Of a stretch of DNA of 12,741 nucleotides, positions 7,245 through 12,741 are shown in pieces. Every line of letters begins with the position of its first letter. Position 1 is the first letter of the stretch. Origin of the DNA: RGIG8748 sp045606045 (lineage in GTDB: Bacteria > Bacillota > Clostridia > UMGS1810); NCBI GenBank assembly GCA_045606045.1, contig JAZURE010000038.1, forward strand, positions 1-12,741, written 5' to 3'. The notes beneath the pieces were generated by a model. That model saw nothing but the letters and a program-made list of their open reading frames with translations, was not told the origin of the DNA and made no database searches. Both the position numbers and the translations under genes were made by a program.

Positions 7245-8072
7245 TTAAAGAGTTATTGTTTCGCCTCCGTGCACGAGGTAGGTTTTGTAATCGTGCATAA
7301 ACCACACATCCGTAGCTGTAGGATTATGAACAATTTTGCAGTCGAAGCTTACCTCAAGACTGCTGTAAGCCTTGAAATAATCATAAATTTCTATATTTGT
7401 AGCATACCATATATCATCTCTTGCGCCCATATATTCGCAGAAATCCTCTATGATATGCCAGTTATTATTTCTGTCAAATTCATAGCTGTGTCCCCAAAGG
7501 TAGAAAATCTCATTTCTCATAGGATAACGGCTCTTTGTTTCTGCGAATTTTTTGGCAAGCTCCATAAGATTAGATGCACTATGGTGACAGGTAGGATGCC
7601 ATTTGAGCCAATTATCAGGAAATGAAAAGTTACCTGTAGACTCCACTGTTCTGCTGTAGCATATTCCGCAACGGGATATACAGTCTATGACCTTATCGTT
7701 GTATGTACCGTAAGGATAAGCCATACCTCTTATAATTGTGCCAAAAGTATTCTCGAGCGCTTCGCGGTCTTTGGAAACCTCATATATTATTTCCGATTCA
7801 ACACTTAAATCCAAAAAGGTGTGGTTGTATCCATGTACCGCAACCTCGTGAACACTTTCTGTATAAAGTCTCTTAGCTTGAGAAAGTGTAAGGCGATCCT
7901 CACCTGCTTTTCGCTCTCTGTCTTCGCTCTGATAAAGATTTGCATTGATATTGAAAGTTCCCTTGATACCATTTTTGTCCATGGTTTCTATGAGTCTTTT
8001 ATCAAAAACAACACCGTCATCATAGCTTAGTGTAAGAACCTTGGACTTTCCGTCTTTTAATTTAATGTACAT
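7245..8072 (-). CDS. Polysaccharide deacetylase family protein (NodB-type), cytoplasmic
   Basis: A 275-residue carbohydrate esterase 4-like protein that would remove acetyl groups from an N- or O-acetylated sugar. Motifs: TLSYDDG with Asp18 and Asp19 (motif 1), HGYNH with metal ligands His80 and His84 (motif 2), RGMAYPYG at 115-122 (motif 3), and YLWGHSYEF with His195 near the active site. The C-terminal 35 or so residues look like a small beta-rich appendage. There is no signal peptide or membrane segment, unusual for a peptidoglycan deacetylase, so a soluble intracellular sugar substrate is plausible. The start at 8072 is chosen because a GAGGAGG site lies just before it; an upstream in-frame ATG at 8102 has no such support. 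It is transcribed from the promoter at 8093-8121 and probably into pfkA. Confidence 0.9.
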   Translation of the reverse strand: MYIKLKDGKSKVLTLSYDDGVVFDKRLIETMDKNGIKGTFNINANLYQSEDRERKAGEDRLTLSQAKRLYTESVHEVAVHGYNHTFLDLSVESEIIYEVSKDREALENTFGTIIRGMAYPYGTYNDKVIDCISRCGICYSRTVESTGNFSFPDNWLKWHPTCHHSASNLMELAKKFAETKSRYPMRNEIFYLWGHSYEFDRNNNWHIIEDFCEYMGARDDIWYATNIEIYDYFKAYSSLEVSFDCKIVHNPTATDVWFMHDYKTYLVHGGETITL

Positions 8073-8092
8073 ATTTCCTCCTCTTTTATATG

Positions 8093-8121
8093 AGTTTATC
8101 AAAAATGTATTATTTTGTCAA
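8093..8121 (-). promoter_or_regulatory. Promoter for the deacetylase (and probably pfkA)
   Basis: Minus strand: perfect TTGACA (8116-8121), a 17-base spacer, TAAACT (8093-8098) preceded by TGA. The -35 box starts within the T-rich tail of the preceding tsf terminator, so one unit ends and the next begins with almost no spacer. Confidence 0.75.
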
Positions 8122-8129
8122 ACAAAAAG

Positions 8130-8156
8130 CCCTCACAGACTAACTGTCTGCGAGGG
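8130..8156 (-). terminator. Rho-independent terminator of rpsB-tsf
   Basis: On the minus strand, CCCTC and CAGAC pair with GTCTG and GAGGG, with one internal mismatch and a five-base loop. CTTTTTGTTT follows. It lies 18 bases after the tsf stop codon. Confidence 0.92.
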
Positions 8157-8174
8157 ACTGACTTTTGTATGAAA

Positions 8175-9059
8175 TTATTTAATCATGCTTGCAACTTCGT
8201 CTGCAAAGTTATCTTCTCTCTTTTCGATACCCTCGCCCTTTTCAAATCTTTCGAAGTCTTCGAGCTTAATTCCATTTTCAGCAAGGTACTTTTCTACTTT
8301 GTAGTCGGGGTTTACGCAGAATTCCTGCTGGAGCAAGCAGTTCTGCTCATAGAATTTATTGATTTTTCCGCCAACCATCTTTTCGATGATGTTGTCGGGC
8401 TTGGAAGCATTCTTGGGGTCTTCCTTAATCTGTGCAATGATAATCTTCTTTTCCTTCTCTACATCTTCTGCAGGAACCACATCCTGAGAGAGATAGAGAG
8501 GATTGATAGCAGCGATATGCATGCAAACTTCCTTTGTAGCATTTACATCTTCACCCTCGATGTTAGCAAGTACACCGATTCTTCCGCCGCCGTGTACATA
8601 TGCAGCAACCTTGCCTTCAAATCTCTGGAATCTTCTTATCTTCATGTTTTCACCGATGGTAAGAATCTTGTCCTTTAAAGTAGCTTCTACAGTCATATCA
8701 CCTTCGTATGTGAGTGCACAGAGTGCATCAACATCTGCGGGATTCTGTTCTGCAACTATCTGGGCAAGCTTTGCAACGAATTCCTTGAATTCTGCATTTT
8801 TTGCAACGAAGTCTGTTTCGGAGTTAACCTCGATAACAGCACCTACAGTTGCATCTGCATTTACATATACATCTACAAGACCTTCTGCTGCGATTCTGCC
8901 TGCTTTCTTAGCGGCAGCAGCAAGACCCTTTTCTCTCAAGAATTCTATAGCCTTTTCTACGTCGCCGTTTGATTCTGTAAGAGCTTTCTTACAATCCATC
9001 ATACCGCAACCGGTTCTTTCTCTTAAATCTTTAACGTCCTGTGCTGTGAAATTAGCCAT
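8175..9059 (-). CDS. tsf: Elongation factor Ts
   Basis: Nucleotide exchange factor that regenerates EF-Tu-GTP by displacing GDP. At 294 residues it is of normal bacterial length. It begins with the UBA-like N-terminal domain (MANFTAQDVKDLRERTGCGM), contains the TGCGMMDCKKAL signature at 16-27, and has the EF-Tu-contacting TDFV at 82-85. A GGAGGT site lies seven bases before the ATG. It is 22 bases downstream of rpsB, the standard bacterial pairing, and is followed by a strong terminator, so rpsB-tsf is a two-gene operon. Confidence 0.98.
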   Translation of the reverse strand: MANFTAQDVKDLRERTGCGMMDCKKALTESNGDVEKAIEFLREKGLAAAAKKAGRIAAEGLVDVYVNADATVGAVIEVNSETDFVAKNAEFKEFVAKLAQIVAEQNPADVDALCALTYEGDMTVEATLKDKILTIGENMKIRRFQRFEGKVAAYVHGGGRIGVLANIEGEDVNATKEVCMHIAAINPLYLSQDVVPAEDVEKEKKIIIAQIKEDPKNASKPDNIIEKMVGGKINKFYEQNCLLQQEFCVNPDYKVEKYLAENGIKLEDFERFEKGEGIEKREDNFADEVASMIK

Positions 9060-9081
9060 GACAATTACCTCCGTATATATA

Positions 9082-9825
9082 TTATTCAGCGTCAGCTTCC
9101 TGTGCTTCTTCTGCCGCTTCTTCTGCTACAGGAAGAGCATCCTCGCCCTGGTTACCTTCGATAATAGCATTTGCCATTGTGGAAGCTATGAGCTTAACTG
9201 CTCTTATAGCATCGTCGTTACCGGGGATTTCATAATCTACCTCATCAGGATCGCAGTTTGTATCTACGATAGCTACTACGGGAATACCGAGCTTATGAGC
9301 TTCTGCTACGGCAATCTTTTCTTTTCTGGGATCAACTACAAAGAGAGCGCCGGGGAGCTTCTTCATATCCTTGATACCGCCAAGATACTTTTCGAGCTTT
9401 TCGATTTCTAATTTGAGCTTTGTAGCTTCTTTCTTGGTGAGAAGGTCGAATGTACCGTCTTCTTCCATCTTCTTAAGCTGGTTTAATCTTTCAATTCTCT
9501 TCTGAATTGTCTTGAAGTTGGTGTGCATACCGCCGAGCCATCTTGCATTTACATAGTACATACCAACTCTTTCAGCCTCTTCCTTGATGGAATCCTGAGC
9601 CTGCTTCTTGGTACCTACAAAAAGGATGCTTTCACCGCTTTCTGCGATTTCCTTGATGAAATCGTAAGCTTCTACAATCTTCTTAACTGTCTTCTGAAGA
9701 TTGATGATATATATACCGTTTCTTTCGGTATAGATATACTCGCCCATCTTAGGATTCCATCTTCTTGTCTGGTGACCGAAGTGTACACCTGCTTCTAACA
9801 ACTGCTTCATTGAAATAACTGACAT
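9082..9825 (-). CDS. rpsB: 30S ribosomal protein S2
   Basis: Component of the small subunit, added late in assembly. The 247-residue protein shows the family opening LLEAGVHFGHQTRRWNPKM, the central PGALFVVDPRKE region and the GIPVVAIVDTNCDPDEVDY segment. Its C-terminus carries an acidic, alanine- and glutamate-rich tail of about 20 residues (EEAAEEAQEADAE). The ATG at 9823-9825 is chosen because the TTG 15 bases upstream is part of the GGAGGTG ribosome binding site. It is the first gene of rpsB-tsf and has a leader of about 120 nt that can fold extensively. Confidence 0.98.
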   Translation of the reverse strand: MSVISMKQLLEAGVHFGHQTRRWNPKMGEYIYTERNGIYIINLQKTVKKIVEAYDFIKEIAESGESILFVGTKKQAQDSIKEEAERVGMYYVNARWLGGMHTNFKTIQKRIERLNQLKKMEEDGTFDLLTKKEATKLKLEIEKLEKYLGGIKDMKKLPGALFVVDPRKEKIAVAEAHKLGIPVVAIVDTNCDPDEVDYEIPGNDDAIRAVKLIASTMANAIIEGNQGEDALPVAEEAAEEAQEADAE

Positions 9826-9856
9826 ATAAAACACCTCCAATATTTTTGTTACCCTC

Positions 9857-9931
9857 CATACACTTCTACTGCTTTTGGGACACAGAAACTATGTCGGATT
9901 CCCGTGCAAAACCCAAAATCATCCATGTATG
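9857..9931 (-). ncRNA. Structured 5' leader of rpsB (candidate S2 autoregulatory element)
   Basis: In the RNA, CAUACA (9926-9931) can pair with UGUAUG (9857-9862). Inside it UUUUGGG (9912-9918) pairs with CCCAAAA (9873-9879). Inside that are two small hairpins: CGG-GAAU-CCG (9895-9904) and ACAUAG-UUU-CUGUGU with one G-U pair (9880-9894). The result is a closed branched structure just before the rpsB ribosome binding site. Many ribosomal-protein operons are feedback-controlled through such leaders. Assignment to S2 control is an inference, and I cannot match it to a named RNA family with certainty. Confidence 0.6.
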
Positions 9932-9950
9932 TGTGTATTAACCGCATAAT

Positions 9951-9979
9951 AGTTTACCACAAGATAAATGGAAAATCAA
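9951..9979 (-). promoter_or_regulatory. Promoter of rpsB-tsf
   Basis: Minus strand: TTGATT (9974-9979), a 17-base spacer, TAAACT (9951-9956) with TGG before it. Expected transcripts begin near 9944, giving a leader of about 120 nt before the rpsB start. A TATTAT just downstream is an alternative -10 with a poorer -35. Confidence 0.65.
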
Positions 9980-10048
9980 GACTTTTTTTAAAAAAATTAG
10001 TGTCAAAAGTACATTTTCAAAAAAAATTAGAATAATTAGCAAAAAGTG

Positions 10049-10077
10049 TTGTCTCAGAAATATTTGTGTGCTATAAT
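10049..10077 (+). promoter_or_regulatory. Promoter for the EamA transporter gene
   Basis: TTGTCT (10049-10054), a 17-base spacer, TATAAT (10072-10077) preceded by TGC. It lies about 40 bases before the transporter ATG and is divergent from the rpsB promoter. The A/T-rich stretch between the two promoters (9980-10048) contains two AAAAAAATTAG motifs but no other recognisable feature. Confidence 0.82.
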
Positions 10078-10115
10078 TCTAAAATCGCACTATAGTTTTA
10101 AGGAGACACGCCCAC

Positions 10116-10988
10116 ATGAGTACAAGCCGAACAATAAGAGGATACATATTTGTAATAATAAGTGCAGTTATATACGGATTTATGCCACTAATGGCAAAAC
10201 TCATTTATGAAAACGGGGTTACTCCCATGACACTTGTTTTGTTAAGAAACCTCCTGTCACTTCCTGCCATAGCAGTAATAGCAGGGATGAAAAAGGAAAC
10301 TCTTGTCATTAAAAAGAATCATATACTCCCTCTTATAATTACAACCTTTTTTGGTGCGTGCCTTACATCAGTGCTCCTCTTTACATCGTACCAGCACATA
10401 GACACGGGAACTGCCACTGTTTTTCACTTTGTTTATCCAGCATTTGTTATGCTTCTGGAGGCTTTCGTACTGAAAAAAGCTGTAACAAGGAATAACCTTG
10501 TAGGGCTCGTGCTTTGTATCATTGGCATTTGCTTGTTTTACACACCCGGCAAAGAAATCAACATTACCGGCAGTGCTATTGCCCTGCTTTCAGGCGTTAC
10601 ATATGCGATATACATTATGCTTCTTACTGTCCTAAGAAAGAAAGAGGTACCAGAAATTGCTGTAAACTTTTATCTGTCACTCTTTTGCTCGGTGATAATG
10701 CTTCTGTTATGCTGTCTGTATGGAAATCTTTCCCTTCCCCATGATTTAACAGGGTGGATATATGCTTTTTTATTTGCAACAATTATAAACGCAGGTGCGG
10801 TAACACTTTTCCAACACGGGACATTTGTAATAGGCGGTCAGCGTTCGTCTATCTTAAGTACCTTTGAGCCTGCAGTAAGTGTTTTGGTTGGCTATGCAAT
10901 ATTAAACGAAAATTTTACCATAGCGTCACTTGTTGGGGTGTTGTTTGTGCTTACTAGTGTGTTTGTGATATTAAAAAATAAGAACTAA
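10116..10988 (+). CDS. EamA/DMT-family membrane transporter
   Basis: A 290-residue integral membrane protein with about ten hydrophobic helices arranged as two EamA repeats of five, as in the drug/metabolite transporter superfamily. The second repeat carries the family's characteristic acidic-proline stretch near the C-terminus (TFEPAVSVLVGYAILNE). The N-terminus is a short polar segment followed at once by helix 1, and the C-terminus is a short basic tail. The ATG has an AAGGAG site nine bases upstream. EamA proteins commonly export amino acids or other small metabolites, but substrate and direction cannot be read from sequence. The amidotransferase-like pair lies about 140 bases downstream on the same strand, hinting at a shared glutamyl- or amino-acid-related role, though a separate promoter may drive that pair. 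Confidence 0.93.
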   Translation: MSTSRTIRGYIFVIISAVIYGFMPLMAKLIYENGVTPMTLVLLRNLLSLPAIAVIAGMKKETLVIKKNHILPLIITTFFGACLTSVLLFTSYQHIDTGTATVFHFVYPAFVMLLEAFVLKKAVTRNNLVGLVLCIIGICLFYTPGKEINITGSAIALLSGVTYAIYIMLLTVLRKKEVPEIAVNFYLSLFCSVIMLLLCCLYGNLSLPHDLTGWIYAFLFATIINAGAVTLFQHGTFVIGGQRSSILSTFEPAVSVLVGYAILNENFTIASLVGVLFVLTSVFVILKNKN

Positions 10989-10990
10989 AA

Positions 10991-11035
10991 TAGAATTCTG
11001 TCACCTTGCGTGCGATTTTTTAACGCTGAATTCTA
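10991..11035 (+). repeat. Inverted repeat after the transporter gene
   Basis: Exact 8-base arms, TAGAATTC (10991-10998) and GAATTCTA (11028-11035), flank a 29-base interior containing GCGT, T6 and ACGC. It starts three bases after the transporter stop codon. It could form a weak hairpin at the transcript end, but no T-tract follows the second arm, so it is not a typical intrinsic terminator. Confidence 0.5.
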
Positions 11036-11071
11036 CGTCTGCTTTTTAAAAATTTTTCTACTGTTTTACTA

Positions 11072-11098
11072 TAGACAAAAAGGTCCACATGTTACAAT
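11072..11098 (+). promoter_or_regulatory. Weak candidate promoter for the amidotransferase pair
   Basis: TAGACA (11072-11077), a short 15-base spacer, TACAAT (11093-11098) with TGT before it (extended -10). It sits about 28 bases before the ATG at 11127. The short spacer makes this tentative; co-transcription with the transporter is the alternative. Confidence 0.35.
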
Positions 11099-11126
11099 TG
11101 TGGATACTATTGACGGAGGTTATGTT

Positions 11127-11822
11127 ATGAAACCAAAAATTCTTACAATTGCATCTGACGGTTTTCACAAAAATATTCCCCATTTTATGATAAATACCGA
11201 TTACGGAAAAATAGTATCAGATGCAGGTGGTCTTCCCATTGTTGCACTGGGTACAAAACTTGCCCATGAATACAGCGAACTGGCAGATGGTCTTCTTCTT
11301 ACAGACGGTCCCGCAGTACACCGCGGAAAATACGGAAAATATTATCACCCCGAAGAAACTGTTCCTGTTCTCAGTCGCGAACGTGAAGCTATGGAATTTA
11401 TGTTATGTGATCTTTTTATCAGACAAGGCAAACCTGTTTTTGGTATCGGCAGAGGCATGCACATTTTGAATGTGTTTTTCGGAGGAAGTTTAAAGGAACA
11501 TGAAAACCTCCCCTTACACAGCGCGCTTTTCCAAGAAACAAAAGCGGAATTTGCGTATCATGTCATAAATACAAACTCTACAAACCCAATGCCAAACGCT
11601 CAATTCAAAGTAAACAGCGCTCACACTGCTATTGTGGATGTAGTAGGTGAAAATCTGGTTGTCACGGCTTTTGCAGAGGATAACACAATAGAAGCAATAG
11701 CTCATACCTCTCTGCCTGTACTCGCTGTGCAGTGGCACCCTGAACACAAAGAGACCGATGACATCATCAGTGAAAAAATGCTAATACATTTCATTTCCAT
11801 GTGCAAGGGAGGTTCAAAATGA
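11127..11822 (+). CDS. Class I glutamine-amidotransferase-like protein lacking the nucleophile Cys
   Basis: A 231-residue protein of the peptidase C26 (PuuD-like gamma-glutamyl hydrolase) fold. It has the GKPVFGIGRGMHILNVFFGG block at 101-120, VNSAH at 162-166, and QWHPE with His204 and Glu206. The family's nucleophile-elbow motif is G-I-C-x-G. Here the Cys position is Gly108 (codon GGC at 11448-11450), so the usual thioester mechanism is not possible as written. The frame is otherwise intact and the His/Glu pair is kept, arguing against simple decay. The start is the ATG with GGAGG seven bases upstream; an upstream GTG frame at 11010 has no such support. It overlaps the next gene by four bases (ATGA), so the two are translationally coupled. 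Possible roles are a regulatory or structural partner of the active paralogue or an enzyme with altered chemistry; a sequencing error is also possible. Confidence 0.88.
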   Translation: MKPKILTIASDGFHKNIPHFMINTDYGKIVSDAGGLPIVALGTKLAHEYSELADGLLLTDGPAVHRGKYGKYYHPEETVPVLSREREAMEFMLCDLFIRQGKPVFGIGRGMHILNVFFGGSLKEHENLPLHSALFQETKAEFAYHVINTNSTNPMPNAQFKVNSAHTAIVDVVGENLVVTAFAEDNTIEAIAHTSLPVLAVQWHPEHKETDDIISEKMLIHFISMCKGGSK

Positions 11823-12514
11823 AAAAGCCACTAATACTCGTAACTGGCGGTCCTGCATATGACCCCATCTTTCACAAAGAAAGCAGAATGCTTAATAAAA
11901 CCTATTCCACAGCAATTATTGCTGCAGGAGGAATACCCGTCATGGACCTTGATAACTATGCACAAGAGGACTACATAGAAATGTGTGATGGTTTTGTTTT
12001 TACTGGCACACACGAGTTCAATCCCGGATCACTTCACAATATGCAACCGCTTCAAGCAGAAAGAATTGACAGAGAGCACAAGATGATGAGAGCCGTAGCT
12101 GAAAAAGGCAAACCTATGCTTGGAATATGTCAGGGTATGCAACAGATAAACTGTGCTTTCGGCGGTGATTTGCACATAAACTTTAAGCTTGAATACGGAG
12201 TTGAACACAACCTTACGTCACACAAAATAGAAACATATGAGGGCACCCTTATAAACCGCCTTTTCGGTAAAGAATTTTTTGTAAACAGTCTTCACAATGT
12301 TAAGATAAAAACGCTTGCACCTTGTTTTAAAGTATCTGCCTTATCTCCTGACGGTGTAATCGAAGCATATGAGCACGAAACACTTCCGATATACTGCTTC
12401 CAATGGCATCCTGAACGCATGCGGGGCGATTTCCCCGATATGCCCTACGGACCCGACACGGACACACTCTTTGAAAAATTCATAGAAATGTGTACAACAC
12501 AAAACCCCGCTTAA
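11819..12514 (+). CDS. Peptidase C26 / gamma-glutamyl-GABA hydrolase-like class I amidotransferase
   Basis: A 231-residue protein with an intact class I glutamine-amidotransferase triad: nucleophile Cys104 in PMLGICQGMQQIN, His197 and Glu199 in FQWHPER, plus VNSLH at 155-159. Relatives include PuuD, which cleaves gamma-glutamyl-GABA in putrescine breakdown, and other gamma-glutamyl hydrolases. No other putrescine or GABA pathway genes are visible, so the substrate remains open. Translation begins at the ATG of an ATGA overlap with the preceding paralogue, with GGGAGGT five bases upstream, so the two proteins are probably made in comparable amounts and may form a heteromer. The last codons (AsnProAla) form one arm of the terminator and its TAA stop is the hairpin loop. 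Confidence 0.93.
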   Translation: MKKPLILVTGGPAYDPIFHKESRMLNKTYSTAIIAAGGIPVMDLDNYAQEDYIEMCDGFVFTGTHEFNPGSLHNMQPLQAERIDREHKMMRAVAEKGKPMLGICQGMQQINCAFGGDLHINFKLEYGVEHNLTSHKIETYEGTLINRLFGKEFFVNSLHNVKIKTLAPCFKVSALSPDGVIEAYEHETLPIYCFQWHPERMRGDFPDMPYGPDTDTLFEKFIEMCTTQNPA

Positions 12515-12526
12515 AGCGGGGTTTTG
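12500..12526 (+). terminator. Intrinsic terminator overlapping the stop codon
   Basis: CAAAACCCCGCT (12500-12511) pairs perfectly with AGCGGGGTTTTG (12515-12526). The three-base loop is the gene's TAA stop, and the TTTT at the end of the 3' arm gives a short U-tract. It also separates the unit from the adjoining insertion sequence. Confidence 0.9.
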
Positions 12527-12537
12527 CTATTATAATA

Positions 12538-12591
12538 GGCTCTATAATAAATGTTGGGGTGTCCAACAAATAGAGCTCAACAAAATTTTAA
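12538..12591 (+). repeat. 54-bp direct repeat, copy 2
   Basis: Identical at every base to 215-268. Both copies show the same interrupted palindrome, GCTCTAT/ATAGAGC enclosing GTTGG/CCAAC. The copies lie in the same orientation about 12.3 kb apart and enclose all complete genes of the window. Confidence 0.9.
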
Positions 12592-12604
12592 AAAGACAAT
12601 AAAA

Positions 12605-12683
12605 AAGAGAGCATATTTGTTCAAAATCCGTTATAATGGAATTGCCGAGAAACCATGAACGGAGGAACGAGATATGCTCTCTT
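12605..12683 (+). promoter_or_regulatory. Inverted repeat covering the transposase start codon
   Basis: AAGAGAGCATAT (12605-12616) is the exact complement of ATATGCTCTCTT (12672-12683), which includes the transposase ATG at 12674. A U-G and a U-A pair can extend the stem inward toward the loop. The IS promoter -10 box lies between the arms, so its own transcript would lack the left arm, while transcripts entering from outside would hold both. That is consistent with blocking translation from read-through RNA. Confidence 0.7.
12632..12637 (+). promoter_or_regulatory. Transposase promoter -10 box
   Basis: A perfect TATAAT lies 42 bases before the transposase ATG. No good -35 hexamer is seen at 16-18 bases, so the promoter is probably weak, as is common for insertion sequences. 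Confidence 0.5.
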
Positions 12684-12741
12684 GCCATTATACTAAAGAT
12701 TTATTAAATTTACAAGATGTAATTGTTATTAAAATCGAACA
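12674..12741 (+). CDS. Transposase, ISL3-like (5' end only)
   Basis: Twenty-two codons are visible, reading MLSCHYTKDLLNLQDVIVIK then IE, and the frame continues past the window. The LLNLQ-x-V pattern close to the N-terminus is familiar from ISL3-family transposases, in which it precedes a zinc-binding region. The ATG has GGAGG eight bases upstream, and the start lies in the right arm of a 12-bp inverted repeat. Whether the full gene is intact cannot be seen. Confidence 0.72.
   Translation, partial: MLSCHYTKDLLNLQDVIVIKIE

Larger units (their letters stand above)
12538..12741 (+). mobile_element. Left end of an insertion sequence, probably ISL3 family (partial)
   Basis: The segment starts with GGCTCT, an end known from ISL3-type elements, and carries a 54-bp sequence also present at 215-268. 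A promoter and the N-terminus of a transposase with the ISL3-like LLNLQDVIV pattern follow. The right end and the target duplication lie beyond the window. The family call rests on a short stretch and is moderately secure. It lies 11 bases after the terminator of the amidotransferase pair. Confidence 0.72.

Noticed and set aside
8503..9411. Plus-strand open frame of 302 codons opposite tsf and rpsB
   Set aside because: It is antisense to two unmistakable translation genes, its serine- and threonine-rich N-terminal part mirrors their codon pattern, and it has no start signals.
11010..11126. 39-codon N-terminal extension of the first amidotransferase-like protein from a GTG
   Set aside because: No ribosome binding site at the GTG, the extension reaches back into the inverted-repeat region, and a strong GGAGG directly precedes the ATG at 11127.
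1..12741. CRISPR array, tRNA, rRNA, prophage or toxin-antitoxin module
   Set aside because: I looked for regularly spaced repeats, tRNA-like cloverleaf segments and small paired genes and found none; the only exact long repeat is the 54-bp pair.

Overview
The window reads as a piece of a low-GC Gram-positive (Firmicutes, Clostridia-like) chromosome. The grounds are AT-rich spacers, strong GGAGG-type ribosome binding sites before almost every gene, promoters close to TTGACA-17-TATAAT (several with an extended TGn -10), the zinc-binding form of ribosomal protein L31, and a Clostridia-style gene set. The species cannot be fixed from the sequence alone.

Left edge (1-309): the first ten codons of a leftward gene, its probable extended -10 promoter, a GC-rich hairpin, and a 54-bp sequence that recurs exactly at 12538-12591. 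Leftward block (310-9825): a conserved protein with polysaccharide-deacetylase-like features; rpmE-typA-ung (L31, the GTPase TypA/BipA, uracil-DNA glycosylase), led by one strong promoter with a leaky-looking terminator after rpmE; a phosphoglucomutase/phosphomannomutase with its own promoter; 6-phosphofructokinase preceded by a cytoplasmic polysaccharide deacetylase that may share its transcript; and rpsB-tsf (ribosomal protein S2 and elongation factor Ts), ending in a clear terminator. Before rpsB lies a ~120-nt leader able to fold into a branched structure, a candidate S2 autoregulatory element.

Rightward block (10049-12526): a ten-helix EamA/DMT-family transporter, then a translationally coupled pair of class I glutamine-amidotransferase-like (peptidase C26, PuuD-like) proteins, each 231 residues long and overlapping by 4 nt. 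The second keeps the nucleophile Cys104, while the first has Gly108 there. A terminator whose loop is the stop codon closes this unit.

Right edge (12538-12741): the start of an insertion sequence, probably ISL3 family, with a terminal GGCTCT, a promoter, and the first 22 codons of the transposase. An exact 12-bp inverted repeat brackets the promoter and covers the transposase start codon, which suggests that read-through transcripts cannot be translated. Most of the window is conserved housekeeping sequence. The parts worth a second look are the catalytic-Cys-less amidotransferase pair, the rpsB leader, and the two 54-bp repeat copies with the IS start-codon hairpin.
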